From contig NC_068349.1 of NCBI RefSeq assembly GCF_014633365.1, forward strand, positions 17,002,753-17,066,752: DNA of 64,000 nucleotides, in the 5' to 3' direction. Source of the DNA: Diospyros lotus (taxonomy: Eukaryota > Streptophyta > Magnoliopsida > Ericales > Ebenaceae). The notes under the pieces are model-generated. The model worked only from the letters and a program-made list of their open reading frames with translations, had not been told where the DNA came from and searched no databases. The position numbers were made by a program, and so were the translations under genes. Positions 34,887 to 47,329 of this stretch are shown in pieces; positions within the stretch are counted from its first letter, which is position 1, and every line of letters begins with the position of its first letter.

Positions 34887-36896
34887 GCCCCAAATCCAAA
34901 GGGACAGGGATCGTCAACAGTTCACCCTCAACTAGGTGCAAGTTTTGCAGAACAAGAATCTTTCATATCGTAAGTATATCTTATATCTTTATAAAATCAT
35001 TGCTTGATATATGACCTGCTAGATCTCTGTATAATCATTTTCCAATGTTTATGGGATTTCAATAATTTTGGGGAAGGCGAATCTTGGTAGCAATTGCAAG
35101 ATTGCTCCTTTGTGACTTTCTAGTCAAAAGTTTAAGTTATGAAAATAATATCTTTTCAAAGTTAGAGGTAAGATTGGATATAAAAACAATCCCTCCCGAG
35201 ACCATCACAAAGCAGGTAAGCTTGTGCATTAGGAACAACCATTTAGTTTTTCTTTTTATTTCTTTTAATCTCATGAAGATAACTTGTATCAAAATATACA
35301 CACTTACATATGTTCTACTTTATATACAACATTGATTGTTTACTGTAAGTTAATAATTATATTTAATACTACATTGTTTCAACCTTCTCACGCAACTAGA
35401 GTTGGAAACATTGACCATATTTCAGCATTCACAATATTTTCCTTTCCTAGCCATTTTTCAATTTGTAGATGCACTATTTCCATGATGTTTATCTTTGCTG
35501 CTCTTACTTACTTTTATCACTTTTGTCATATTATTCTAATTTCATCCTTTATCACACTAGGCATAAATCTCCTATTGACAATTGGTTCATATACATCTAA
35601 ATGTTGTTTTGGAACTTAGATTTCAAATGAAATTAAAAGAAAGGCAATTTGTTATAATTGTGACCCAAAATTCAAATTCATCTAAGATTGGAACTCCTAA
35701 TTTGACTATGATTGGGATTTCGAATTTGACTATGATTACAATATCAAATTCGATTGCGATCAGGATATAAAATTTGACTATGATTATCTTCTTAGCTTAT
35801 CTTTTGATCAAGATATAATTTTCTGTATACATTTACAAATGAGTTTAGATCTATAAATAAGTGCTCAATAATTTGAAATTAGTTACAACTATATCACTGT
35901 TAGTGGAGGTCAGAATTTATTGGAGTTCAGAATTCTGAGTTAATAAATTTCTAAAACAAAAGCCTACTATCTGCCTATTTTTTTTTCTTTAGGTGTTCCA
36001 AAACAAACTTGTAGCTAGTGTTTGTTCATTAGACCACCACAAACTTGTTAAGCATCATCCAATAATGCATTTTATTCTTCGGTCTTTCTAACTTGAAACC
36101 ATACATAATTTTGTTGTCCAATTAGACCACCACAAACTTGTTAAGCATCATCCAATAATGCATTTTATTCTTCGGTCTTTCTAGCTAGTGTTTGTTCCAC
36201 TCTAATCTTTTAATAAGTTATAGTTGGAGAATATTCAAGATTTTGTTAATTTGGTTTCTATTTAGTAAAAATTACAAGAACATTTGTATGATGCTTGTGT
36301 GTACACAAGTTCTTTTCTTGTCTTAAACATTTGGTAGCCACTATATATTATGAAAGAAACTATGAACTTTTTCAATTTAAGCCAAATTCATATATCCACC
36401 AGTCTTGAAAGATATCCAACCAAACTCTCATAAATTAAACAAAAGCTCACATGAATTATATCAATTTTTCTTAATGTAAATTTGTGATAGAAGTTGCAAA
36501 CAAAACAAGCCTAATAAATTTTCATGAGGTAATTTAGGGATCATTTTATTAGATTTCCCAAGTTTATATAGAGATGGCAAACTTCTACATGCCATTGTAA
36601 CTTATATTTGTATTGGTTGTATAGGGAATGCACAATGTACAAGTTATGTGAAGTTAGGAAACTTTTCTTTTTTATTTATATCTTTTATGCTCAAAGTAAA
36701 TATTTTTATTTATTTTAGATATTCATATATTAATGTTGAACTTAGGGAATACATGATGGTTCTACTATGATATATGAAGCCTATATTTCTTTCAAGTAAC
36801 TTTCAACTTGACTCATTTTTTCTAAGGTGAAAGTTTTAATCTGTTGTGATACTTATAAGTAAGAAATTTTATTCAAAAAGACACACACACATACAC

Positions 36897-36934
<38 letters not shown>

Positions 36935-39900
36935 TGTATAAAGCACCAGCATATCGACATATCAAGACTTGATCCAACTATATAGGTTAAATATATAAAT
37001 TTTAGATTGCCAATCATTTCCGAATATATATACATAAAACAACAACAATATATATATATATATCAAACTTTATCTCAGTATCTAAGATCAACTACATTAT
37101 TTCTATCTCTGTTACTTATTTTTATTTATGACTTCTCATCTGTAAGATTTTTATAACTCATATGATACCTATTAATTTTTATATATATGTACATGTATAT
37201 TTTTAGCATATATTGATATTTGTTAATAACAAGATGAAATTATAGACTTGGAAGGTCTTGCAAGATCACTATTAATTAATTTTCAACCACTTGTTATATC
37301 CATTCTTTAGTGAAGGGACTCCACTGAATATCACTGGACAACTTCCTCAAGATCATGCTGGAGCTCATTTCAATCCAGATGTTTGGAACTCGAACCCCCA
37401 ACAAGTATGAAGTGTATTTTCCAATATTTAAGTTAGAAAAAATTTGATGTTTATTTATCAAGGTTTCTTGTGATGATGTGAACAGGTATCTGGGGCTATG
37501 AACACTCAGCCAGTGATCAGTCCTCAAGAATTGCAAGCATCCAACAACAACAATATGGTACTGTTGTGAAATGTTATTCTAAGATGTTTTGGTTGTTCGT
37601 ATTATATTCATTGCTAAATTTTCAAATAAAGTTTCATAAACTTCATATTTTAGCGATGTTCCCATCTCTAGCTGTTAACAATATATGTTTACAACATGAA
37701 TGGTGGGATTGGCCAATTCCTCATAAATGTGATTAGGTGAACCAATCAGAAGCACCCATGTCTACATGTTTTGGCTCTAGAATTTAAAAATTTTCAAGAT
37801 TAAATGAATATATATTAAATTTTACAAATACTTTTAAGGAGAATTCTATCATTTTTCTATAACATATTGGCATACGTTTCAAGATTTCAATAGTGATATT
37901 TCGGCAGTTATAAAAGTCATGAATGCATTATAGAGTACATTTAGTGATTTGAGTCCTTTAACCAAGTATTGATAGTAGCTATCAAGGTTGTGTGTATCTA
38001 GACTTGTTATGAGTGAGAGTTGCTTCTAAGTTTACTTAAAAGGAGGTGACTAAAATGCGATTTTATCATTAGATCAAGTTTTGAGCCGTTATACAAAAAC
38101 AAAACTCACATAGCTTTCTAGCGTTTTTATTTTGATTTGTCTAAAACAACCAAAACTACTATGATTATTCCAATGTAATCTTAGAAACCTACAATTGTTA
38201 ATTCTCTTCATGGCGAAACAAAATACAATACATTTGGTCTCTGACTATATTCTTAAGGAAGTTTCTATTAACATTTCAGCACCCAATTGATGTATTCTGT
38301 TGAGTAACTTGAACATATTTCTCTATTTTGGAATTGTGAAATTTTAAATTTTTGTCTTTATACTTCCTATATCTTCAAAAAGCAAGTATACAAGACTTCT
38401 CTAAGAAGTTTAAAATGACTTGAATTTTAACAAGAAGTTGTAGTACTAATGGGGTCGGATCTTAGAAGTAAAATAGCAAGAATAAACCGTAGCTCAAGAG
38501 TAAATATTCTTGTTTGTGTTAAAAAATGAATCTACTAAATGGTTGCATTTATAAATTGAGAATTGGTTAATTAAATGTGATATAACCTTTTCTTTTTTTA
38601 TCAATTTGGTTTAGTAATTTTAGAATCTATTAAAAAATGAGTGACATATCTAAGCATTGATTTTAACAAGCTTCTTATAATCCTTCTCTCTATGTCTCTA
38701 GTATTTTTCTTTTAGACCTTGGCTAGGGTATAAGACAATGTTATTACCATTTTCTATGAATTTTTAAGTTCTTAATTACTCATTTTTTCTTGTATTACAG
38801 AGTGCACTATGAGATGAACTCACATTATGATTCATTGCAAATATATTATGGTGTATGACATATGTGAACTGGATTCTCATCACCAATTTAAAGTATTTAG
38901 AATAACTAGTTGGGTTACTATTTGACATATGTGTAGTTCTATTACTCTTATTTTTGTATTTCTCAATTTAATTTATGTTTTTGAGATTTTAGGAGTATAA
39001 TAAAAATCAACCAATCATTTTTATATATATCAATATAAATCAGCATCATCTTCTAGATGAATTACAAGGACGACTAGTCATTTATCATAAACCATTCACA
39101 GTTTACTTGACAAAAGATTAATAACACCAATCTCTCTCAATTGTTTATCTAAATAATGAAGGTGTTAAATTTCATTTGTTTTAGGCTCCAAATCCAAAGG
39201 AAGCAGGATCGTCAGCATTCCATCCAGAACTTAGTGCAAATTTTGTCGAACAAGAGTTGTTCATATCGTATGTATATTTTAACCTCTTAATTTGTTTTTG
39301 TTACTTTTAAAATTTTAAAAAGAGCTTGAATTGAAGGATTTTTTTTCTACTACGTTAAGTTTTGGGATTGCTTTTTTGATGAATAATTATTTCTATACTC
39401 TTAAGATTTAACGAAGATTCATTAGCACATCAACATAAAGAATACAAAGAGTAATAATGAGATATAAGATATTTTAAGAGAAAAATCCTATTTCTAGAAC
39501 TCATAACAAGAAGCCTGGAGTTTGATCAAGGACTAATAAATCACGTACTGTATATATGCTTAAATAATTAAAATGTTTACTTATGGCCCCTTAAACAATA
39601 AAACTACTTGGATCATAGTAAAATCCATTGCTCATCTTTTTTCCATGGACTTCCACTATTAATATAGTCTTATTCCAATCTTTTAATGTTTTGAATCATT
39701 GAAGTTTTTAAATATGAGATTGACAAGATATCTACATTTTTACTTATTTTCTAAGATTTTTAAAAGAGTTAACATTTTTGCTTATTTGATGATTTTTAAA
39801 GATCTTAATTTCTTTGTACAACTATAGAATATCATATCCTTTATACTGAACTTTAAAATTTTGAGCCAATAAAATTCCAAAACAAAAGCCTACTGTCCAC

Positions 39901-42083
39901 GTACGTTTATTTCTTCAGATGTTCCATTTGTTTCTCCAATTTGAAACTATACCTAATTGTGTTGTCTAATTACACCACCACAAACTTGTTAAGCATCACC
40001 CAGTAATGCATTTTATTCTTTGGCCTTTCTAGTGTTGTCCCACTCTAATCCTTTAATAGGTTCTAGTTGGAGAATATTCAAGTTTTTGTTTGGTTCCTAT
40101 TTAGTAAAAGTTACAAGAATATTTTTATGATACTTGAGTTCTTACACAAGTTATTTTCTTGTCTTAATCATTTGGCAGGCACCATATATTAGGAATGAAA
40201 TCTATAAACTCTTTCAGTTTAAGCCAAATCCATGCAATCATAAATCTTGAAAGATATCCAATCAAACTGTCATAAATTAAACAAACAGTTACATGAATTA
40301 TATCATTTTTTCTTAATGTAAATTTGTAACGGAAGTTGTTTACAAAACTAGACCTAACAAACTTTCCATGATGTAGTTTAGGATTTGTATTATTAGATTT
40401 TCCAAGTTTCTGCAGAAATAGCAAATTAAACTTCTACATGCCATTGTAACTTGTCCTCGTATTGGTTGTATAGAGAGTGCACAATGAATAGTTATGTGAA
40501 CTTAGAAAAGTTTTGTTTTTATGTTTATCTTTTCTACTAGGAACAAACATTTTTATACATTTTAGATATTCATGTATTAATGTGAACTTTGGGAATACAT
40601 GATAGTTGTAACATGAGATATGATCCCTATATTTCATTTAAGTAACTTTCAAGTTAACTTATTTTTTTTAAAATGAAAGTTTTACCTATTTGTGATTCTT
40701 ATAAGGAATTTATTCAAAATCACACACACGCAAATATTAAACACTAGCATATCAACATATCAAGGTTTAATCCAACTATGTAGGTTAGGTATATGAATTC
40801 TATATGGCCAATCATTTCTATTTAATATCTATATAAAACAAATATATATATATATATATACATATATAAAGTCTTTATCCCACTTTCTAAGATTGACTAC
40901 ATTAGCTCTACCTCGTTACTTATTTCTACTTATGACCTTTTCATTTGCAAGAACTTATAACACATCATATCTAAGTGTCTCCCATTAAGTTTGATCTGTA
41001 CATGTATACTTTTATTATATATTGATTGTTAATCACATGTTGAAATTGTGGATTTGAAAGGTCATGCAAGATCACCACTAATTCATTTTCTACAACTTAC
41101 TATATCCATTCTTTAGTCAAGGGACTCTACCAAATATCACTGGACAGCTTCCCCAAGACCCTGTTGGAGCTCATTTCAATCCAGATGTTTGGAACTCAAT
41201 CCCCCAACAGGTATGAAGCTTTCTTGTTCTAATATGTTTGTTAGAAAAAAAATTATGCTTATTTATCAAGGTTTCTTACAATGATGTGAATAGGTATTTG
41301 GGGGTGTGAACACTCAGGCAACAATTAGTCCTCAAGAATTTCAAGCATTCAATAGTAACAATATGGTAATATTGTGAAATGTTATTCTAAGATGCTTTGA
41401 TTGTTTGTATTATATTCGTTGCAAAATTTTGAGATAAAGTTTCGTAAACTACATATTTAAGTGATATTCTTGTTCTCTAACTGTTAAGAAAACAATAATT
41501 TGGTTTACAACATGACACGTTACCAATATAATGTCATTGATATTAGGTAAGAGATTATTTTTTTGTTTTGATTGTGAATACATTCTAATTGATGCTTAGG
41601 TGGTGCCTGGTTGGGTTCCAATATCGGCAAACCAACAAGCAGCACTTGGGAATTATTATCCTCAAGAAAATCAGAACTTCACTGCAAATGCTTCTACTCC
41701 AAAAAATCCTTCTCCAAGGTGATACTACGGCACTGTTTTCTTCTTTAGGTTGATTTAAAATGTTGGGAATTGGAGGTTGATGAGGAAAATCTAATTTCTT
41801 TTAGGCCTATTCCAAATGCACCCTATGGACCCCTCTATGGGATTGTTGGCATGCCTGTTGATCCTCACTTAAAGGCACTTTTCGAGAAACAGAACCGAGG
41901 TAGTCTTTAAATTAGTGTCAAGTTTCTTTTGACATTTGAATCAGTTGGTTTTAAATTCAAAATAATACACACTTTTGAAAATCTTATAATTGGTTTGTTT
42001 AGTGGTCGCAATGTATTTGTGTTACTAACTATTGTGTTTATCTTGAAGGTGAGAAATGGTTTATCGAACCAAAGGATTCTTGA
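34887..42083 (+). CDS. Spliced gene of unknown family with duplicated exons
   Basis: Nine exons follow GT-AG rules and keep one frame: 34887-34969, 37311-37404, 37486-37557, 39185-39267, 41117-41210, 41294-41365, 41600-41718, 41805-41899 and 42049-42083 (TGA stop at 42081-42083). The first three (83, 94, 72 nt) and the next three have identical lengths and phases and encode similar peptides: APNPKGQGSS / APNPKEAGSS, NITGQLPQD in both, AHFNPDVWNS in both, and ISPQELQA / ISPQEFQA. The last three encode VVPGWVPISANQQAALGNYY, then APYGPLYGIVGMPVDPHLKA and a C-terminus ending EKWFIEPKDS. The product is rich in Pro, Gln and Asn, with no signal peptide, membrane span or known domain seen. I do not recognise the family; a regulatory or low-complexity protein is possible but unproven. 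The start is not in this segment; 15863 is a phase-compatible candidate. No stop or bad splice site was found, so it may be functional. Confidence 0.62.
36028..36183 (+). repeat. 93-bp tandem duplication in an intron
   Basis: ATTAGACCACCACAAACTTG starts at 36028 and again at 36121, with about 60 bp shared (to TTCTTCGGTCTTTCT). The equivalent intron of block copy 2 (about 39970-40030) has a single version, so this duplication is younger than the 4-kb block duplication. Confidence 0.88.
36882..36935. repeat. Compound CA/CT microsatellite
   Basis: ACACACACACATACACATCT is followed by a CT run and CACACACACACACACATG. The matching place in block copy 2 (about 40720-40735) has only CACACACACGC, so the repeat expanded or contracted after the duplication. 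Confidence 0.9.
37887..41520 (+). repeat. Intragenic tandem duplication, copy 2 (three exons)
   Basis: Second copy of the 33685-37720 block, with exons at 39185-39267, 41117-41210 and 41294-41365. Introns align over most of their length with many substitutions and indels, while the exons stay open, splice sites are kept and exon lengths are identical. A TA microsatellite lies at about 40842-40868. Confidence 0.88.
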
Positions 42084-42300
42084 AGATGAAAGGGATTGGA
42101 TGGATGGAAACATGTCAGTTTGTGTGTGACTTTTGACAGTATTTGTTCTCTATGAACTTCTTATGGTTGTATTTCAAAGGATGGAAGCATGTCAGTTTGT
42201 GTGTGTGACTTTTGACAGTATTTAATTTGTTCTCTATGAACTTCTTATGATTGCACTTCAAATAGGGATTTCCTGAACCATATACCTTTTGTTCTTAAAC
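42084..42300 (+). other. Probable 3' UTR with a tandem duplication
   Basis: After the stop, a unit of about 77-84 bp starting GGATGGAAACATGTCAGTTT is present twice (42102-42178 and 42179-42262), sharing GACTTTTGACAGTATTT and TCTCTATGAACTTCTTATG. The polyadenylation site is not obvious. Confidence 0.7.
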
Positions 42301-44097
42301 AGTTTTGGTTGGTCATACCTTTTACTTTTGGTCATTTTATCATAAACATTTGGTCCATTCTAGTATTGGGTCGAATATGTGGTTTGAGAATAATCATCTA
42401 ATATTTTTGCAATTTGAACATGTTATGAAACTTTTAATTCTATACATCGAACCGACTAAATGCCTATAATAGAGGACTAAAGTTTGTTGCTTATCCCTAC
42501 CAAAATAGCTTAGATATACAAATTTTTAAACACCTCTACTGTGTAACATCTTTGGGAAAATGGTATATAATAAAATTTTTTGGTCTATAGTTTTAAAATA
42601 ATGTTCAATGTTATCATTCTATGCTTTGAACTACTAAAAGCTAATGAAGAAATTGTCATTGTTATGGAATTTTTTGCCTTGAATTATCTAAGAAAATATT
42701 TCAAAGATGAAATTTTAATAATGAGAGCACTTCTTTATATCTTTTGTTTTAAAATATTTTGATTCATCTGCTAATTGTATGTTTATATATTTGGAGTATG
42801 TGATCGTGAATGGGTTTGTCCTTATAGTGATGGCAGGATGTCATCCATTTTTGCAAATTGGCGGTTATGTTTTCTTATCTTTAGATTGTTTCTCTTTGCG
42901 ACCAAATCAAACTTGGTAGGAAATCTTTAAATATGGCATAAGTTGTAATGATCTTACATAAAATATATGCCTATAGATAGAGGTGATTGTAGATCTAAAA
43001 TTCACATAGTTGACCCTATCTTGTGAAATTAAGCCCTGTGATCATCATTGCTATTGTTGAATTATTTTTCTTAATGGCTTAACGAGAACTTTTTAGTGCC
43101 CCTGAGGCTGCGTGAGGCTCCATTCCTATTGTGCCACCTAGCAAGTCTGCGGGTTTGGTTGACTAGGACTTGTTCCATTTTTAAATGGGTTTGAGCCAAG
43201 TTTCACCTCAATGGGTTTGGATTGGTCTGAACTCAGAATTTCTAGGCTAGGTTTGGCCCATTAATTGGCCTAATTATTGGTAACTACCACTAACTATCGC
43301 CAATTGTTATTGGCTAATAATGTGCAGCTAGACCATATTAGTAACACCCACTGCCGCAACTATTACCTGCACACGTGTGTTATCCACACCAACACCATTG
43401 CCTCCCAAAGCATTTCACGTCCTATGGGAGTCGCCCACATGATACTACACCTATCTTGACCCACTATGCCCCACGTACTAGCCATTATCAAGCACAACCC
43501 TACCAGCACACTTTTCCTACATGATTTCTCATGTTGCACCTCTAGTTTGGTGTGCCACCCTCAGGCCTTGTGAAAGCCATAGATAACATTCGCACAGTAG
43601 CCCACCTTGGCATGTTGCATCATGCCACTGTGTCGCATGGGTGTAAGATGTCCACCCATGTGTATGTCAGGGATGTTATCTTAATTATGTTTATAATTTT
43701 TTTTATCTATAAAAACTTTATACATCAATAATATCATTCAAAGCAATATACAAAATAAAATTATTACTTTTATTCATATATGTTTTAATTCTCAAGCTTG
43801 TTTTAACATCTTATGAGAGTAAGGTTGTTCATTATGTGTTTGTCTCATGTGTTGCTCAGACGTGAGATTAATTATAAGTAAAACCAATCGTTCTAGTTCC
43901 TCTCCTCTTCCTATTTTCAAATTTTTGTTTTGCACAAGTAAAAACCCTGTTTTTTGCTTTAGTTGTGTGTAAAATTACAAAAAAAAAAAAAAAATGGTGC
44001 GCGCTGAAAAAGAAAGTTGTGATTAATTTCTTTGAACATGAAATAAACATTCAAATTAATTATTTAGATATAAATAAATTTCAATGGTTTTTAAGCT
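42301..44097. other. Intergenic stretch without a supported gene
   Basis: AT-rich DNA with a less AT-rich island at about 43080-43660 (GCCCCTGAGGCTGCGTGAGG, TGTGCCACC repeated). No coherent reading frame or repeat boundary is visible; it may be decayed repeat sequence. Confidence 0.45.
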
Positions 44098-44170
44098 TGT
44101 GCTGTGGTGTAGTTGGTTATCACATTAGTTTAACACACTAAAGGTCTCCTTTTGGGTCCAGGCGACATTA
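44098..44170 (+). pseudogene. tRNA-Val(AAC) pseudogene
   Basis: The sequence TGGTGTAGTTGGTTATCAC (44105-44123) and the anticodon arm with AAC within TTTAACACACTAAAGG match plant nuclear tRNA-Val. Box A is intact. The T arm is decayed: TTTTGGGTCCA stands where box B (GGTTCGAnnCC) is expected, and the acceptor stem no longer pairs. Most differences from the family look like C-to-T or G-to-A changes. A T5 run at about 44173 follows. It is not expected to give a working tRNA. Confidence 0.82.
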
Positions 44171-44284
44171 AGTTTTTACCAATAAAGCATAGAAAAACTC
44201 AAAGATAAAAGGTACAAAAATTATCATTTTGTACAATATATTTTCACGCTTTTATGCAATTTTTTATAATTTATAATTATAATA

Positions 44285-47200
44285 CCCTAAAATGAACCCA
44301 AGCTCAAGGGAAGAGGCCCAACAAGGAGAAGCTTAAAAAGAAGTAGCCTAAAGCTTATCGGGAGACTATCTTGTGAAAAGAGCGATCTAGGAGACCTCTT
44401 GGGGGTCTCTTGAGTTACTCCAAGTGACCCCTACGAGGGCACTCATGGGTTCCCTAGGTAATTCCCAAGTGAAGAAAACTTATCTGGCTCACCCTGAAGA
44501 AATCTTCTAAAAAGACAAAGCTCTCCCGAAAGCTTATCTCATTGTCTCCGAGAGACCATTTTAGGAGCCTTTCATAGGTCACCGATTCCAAAAGCCTCTC
44601 TCCCAATAATGGGAATTATTTCTGGAGAGCTACTTATACTTGAGACTAGAAGAAATGGTCAAATTTACATCCAATATGCTTGCCTAAAAAATTAGAAGAG
44701 CTAATGCCGAGAGATGTGGATGTTCCTCCTCTTGTCAAATTCACCTTCTATAAATTTTTTGAAACAAACAAATGTTAATTATTGTAGTCCAACAATAACA
44801 ATTTGGCATCATTTGTAAGAAACATACAAAAAAGTCAAACAAAAGGTTGTTCCAAAGCTCCTCAGAAGCTTCCGTGCCTTTTGCCAGATCCATACAAGGA
44901 AACTTTAACAACTAAAACCAATTCCTTTGGGCAAGCCTCAGCCTTCATAAGCCAATATCATATGACGTCTCCAAAGCCACTCCTGATAGGGCTACATACT
45001 CAAGCCTCTTGGATCAACACTTAGAGAGTAGAAGGCAACTATGTATGCCTTCTGCAAAAGACTCCCTAACTTCCAGACGAAGAAGGTGCCCTACAGCTCC
45101 TCCTTGACAGTCCTCTCTTCATATTCCACCAACCAACCTAAGGGCTGCCAGAGGATACATCGTGGGATATCAGGAGCTCCTAAAGTAGGAGACAAAGCCT
45201 GAAAATGGCTTTACTATACTTGATAATGTTTCTGACCTAAGGCAAGAACATCTTCCTACTATCATCCATTTCCATCATCAAAGCACTTAGCCATAACTAT
45301 GACCAAGCTTCGCTCTCCATTCACCTCTCTTCAAGACTACCTTTGCAAACCACATGCGAGAAGAGGGAGAAGATGGTGGAGAAGGCTAAAAGGGTCCCTC
45401 GACATCTCAACCTCACTATCATAGAGACTTATCCCAAGCCAACTCACAGAAGCTCTTACTTTCCCTTAGACCTTAGTTTATCGCAACCATTTCCTCTTCA
45501 TATCTTAGGCTATGGCAGAGATGGCATGCGAACATCTCACAAGTCTCTAAATCTCCACGAGGAGATGATCCCTACCATGTTAAGGACCTATCCAAGATTC
45601 GATCAGCTTCAACTAGCTGGTAGAAGAAAAGAGAAAACACCTGTCAAACATAGCTCCGTAAGCGAGCCCATTTCTCCAGACGCCAAGTGGCCAATTTCCA
45701 TTGTATAACTCATGTAATTGTTCAAAGAAAACTAAACAAAGCTAACTAAGCAACAAAAAAATAGTTGTGGGAATAAAAGTGGATATGTTTTTAAGAAGTA
45801 TCTTTGAAAGTATTCCCCAAAATAGTTAGAGTGCCCACATGTAACTGAGCACCAATCTCTTGAAGCAACCCCAGGCACGTAATAATACTTTCCTTCCTTG
45901 GATGAAAAATTACAAAGAATTGATCGTTCCTCTGGACATATATGATTATCTTCCCGAGTATAACTACCCATCAGCACCAACATCAACTGTCATAGTCCAT
46001 TCATAATCCTCATGACACATGTAAGTTTCTTGTGTGAAGGCGCTGACCTCAACTCAAAGTATTTCCTAGATACTTGTAGTTATCCTCAGACACAGTTTCT
46101 CTCTAGTCATGAATGTAGGTCACACTAAACCACGCTAACACAATATATCAAAATGCTTCCTTTCAAGAAGCATCTCCATTGAAGGGGATCGTTCCCTTTG
46201 ACGAGTACATCTTCCTCAGGGATGTCGCTCTATGTCACCCCATGGGTCTAATCACTAAGCCAATACACAGTTCCTCTTGGAGCACCCCTCATCCCCCCAA
46301 GCACTTTCAACCACCCTCTACCTCAAATGTTCTCAGTCATAAGAGTAGGTGGCACCAAATTGCTTCAACAAAAGATATCATCCTCTCCCCGAGAGAGACT
46401 ACTTCATCTAATGTCATCCGAGCTTCCTCAAGGGATCGACCATTACACTATCACCTAGTCCTCCTCTCAAAGCACTCCCAAGAAGCACTTGCATATCATC
46501 ATGGGAATCCCATAAAGTCCCATCTAGTAACATACTCCTTTATAAGCATCTCAACATGCTATCTTGTGCCACCCATGTGATCCTTTTTGAAGCATTCTTG
46601 CATGCTTGCTCCCAACATCGGTGCAGGATTACAAGACTGCTACCATCAAAATCATGGTCTTCCTTTTTAGTTACGGATGTAGGTCTAATACGAAATCGCC
46701 CAAACAAAAGCCTTAAGTTGCTGATTTAGGCGCAATACTAAACCACCCAAACAAAACTCTACATTACATACATAAGCCCACTGCTGAATTGTATTAACAA
46801 AAATCACAACCTCTACCATGGTCATCAGCATCATCATCGTCATTATTATCATCATCTTGGTCAATGTTAGTGTCAACATCACTACATGAGGTTCCTATGC
46901 CCTGTGCATTGGGCCATGAAAATAACCCCATTTCATAGATGTAGCTGCGATGCCGAACCACCAATCAAAATCCTTTCTTGTGGATGTTGGTTGGCTCTTA
47001 TTGAACCATGTCACCAAAATCTCATGCAAATGTAGGTTGGCTTTCTGTTGAACCACAATAAACAAAATGCCAAATTTGTGGAAGTAAGGCAATCCAAAAC
47101 TGTGATAACAAAATCTCAAGACTTTGGCACTCTGAGGAGCCTAACTGCGACAACAAAAATGGAACATAGGGCTTTCATCCCTTCAATGGCACCACACTCA

Positions 47201-47320
47201 GAATATAGGCTAGTTTTTATCAAATTGCGACACCAAAACCTTTCCGCGGATGCATGTTGAGGAGATCGAACCGCGTATCAAAATTTCACTCCACGGCGGT
47301 GTTAGCATTAGTGTCCTAAT
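44285..47320 (+). mobile_element. Putative non-autonomous gypsy-like element, limits unclear
   Basis: ATTTGGCATCATTTGTAAG at about 44799 resembles a decayed TTGGCGCCGTCTGTGGGAA motif that follows the LTR in many plant gypsy elements, and TTCTATAAATTTT near 44746 would be the LTR TATA box. So 44285-44798 may be a 5' LTR. Downstream to about 45710 the DNA is unusually GC-balanced with short open frames (44803-45024, 45343-45708, 46179-46580) but no gag or pol motif. The right part carries degenerate tandem repeats. No 3' LTR or TSD was identified. Confidence 0.4.
46670..47290. repeat. Degenerate repeats of a GAACCGCGACACCAAAA motif
   Basis: Irregular units of about 50-60 bp recur, with variants of GATGTAGGTTGGCT, TTGAACCAC and ACACCAAAATC (for example near 46676, 46935, 46980, 47033, 47225 and 47255). 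They may be the pre-LTR tandem repeats of the putative element, but they are heavily decayed. Confidence 0.6.
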
Positions 47321-47329
47321 ACTAGATTT

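Larger units (their letters stand above)
33685..37720 (+). repeat. Intragenic tandem duplication, copy 1 (three exons)
   Basis: This roughly 4.0-kb block aligns in order with 37887-41520. Shared landmarks include AAATGTCATGAATGCATTA (about 33708), AACAAGAAGTTGTAGTTCTA (about 34199), exon a (34887), CCACCACAAACTTGTTAAGC (about 36033), exon b (37311) and exon c (37486). Copy 1 is longer by about 0.5 kb, partly from sequence at about 35040-35770 with no clear match in copy 2 and partly from a 93-bp duplication at 36028-36183. Confidence 0.88.

Noticed and set aside
35040..35220. Exon-like segment ending AAGCAG|GTAAGC at 35216
   Set aside because: It has no convincing acceptor, no counterpart in block copy 2, and would add stops or break the phase between exons a and b.
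35284..35770. Plus-strand frames 35284-35619 and 35582-35770
   Set aside because: They lie in an intron, one is low-complexity and hydrophobic by AT bias, the other is driven by AATTTGACTATGATT repeats.
38800..38880. Exon-like sequence after TTGTATTACAG in block copy 2
   Set aside because: The matching place in copy 1 lacks a good acceptor, and no in-frame exon connects to exon a'.
45343..45708. 121-residue plus-strand frame as a gene
   Set aside because: No recognisable domain, no splice or start context, and it lies in a putative transposon; kept only as a finding.
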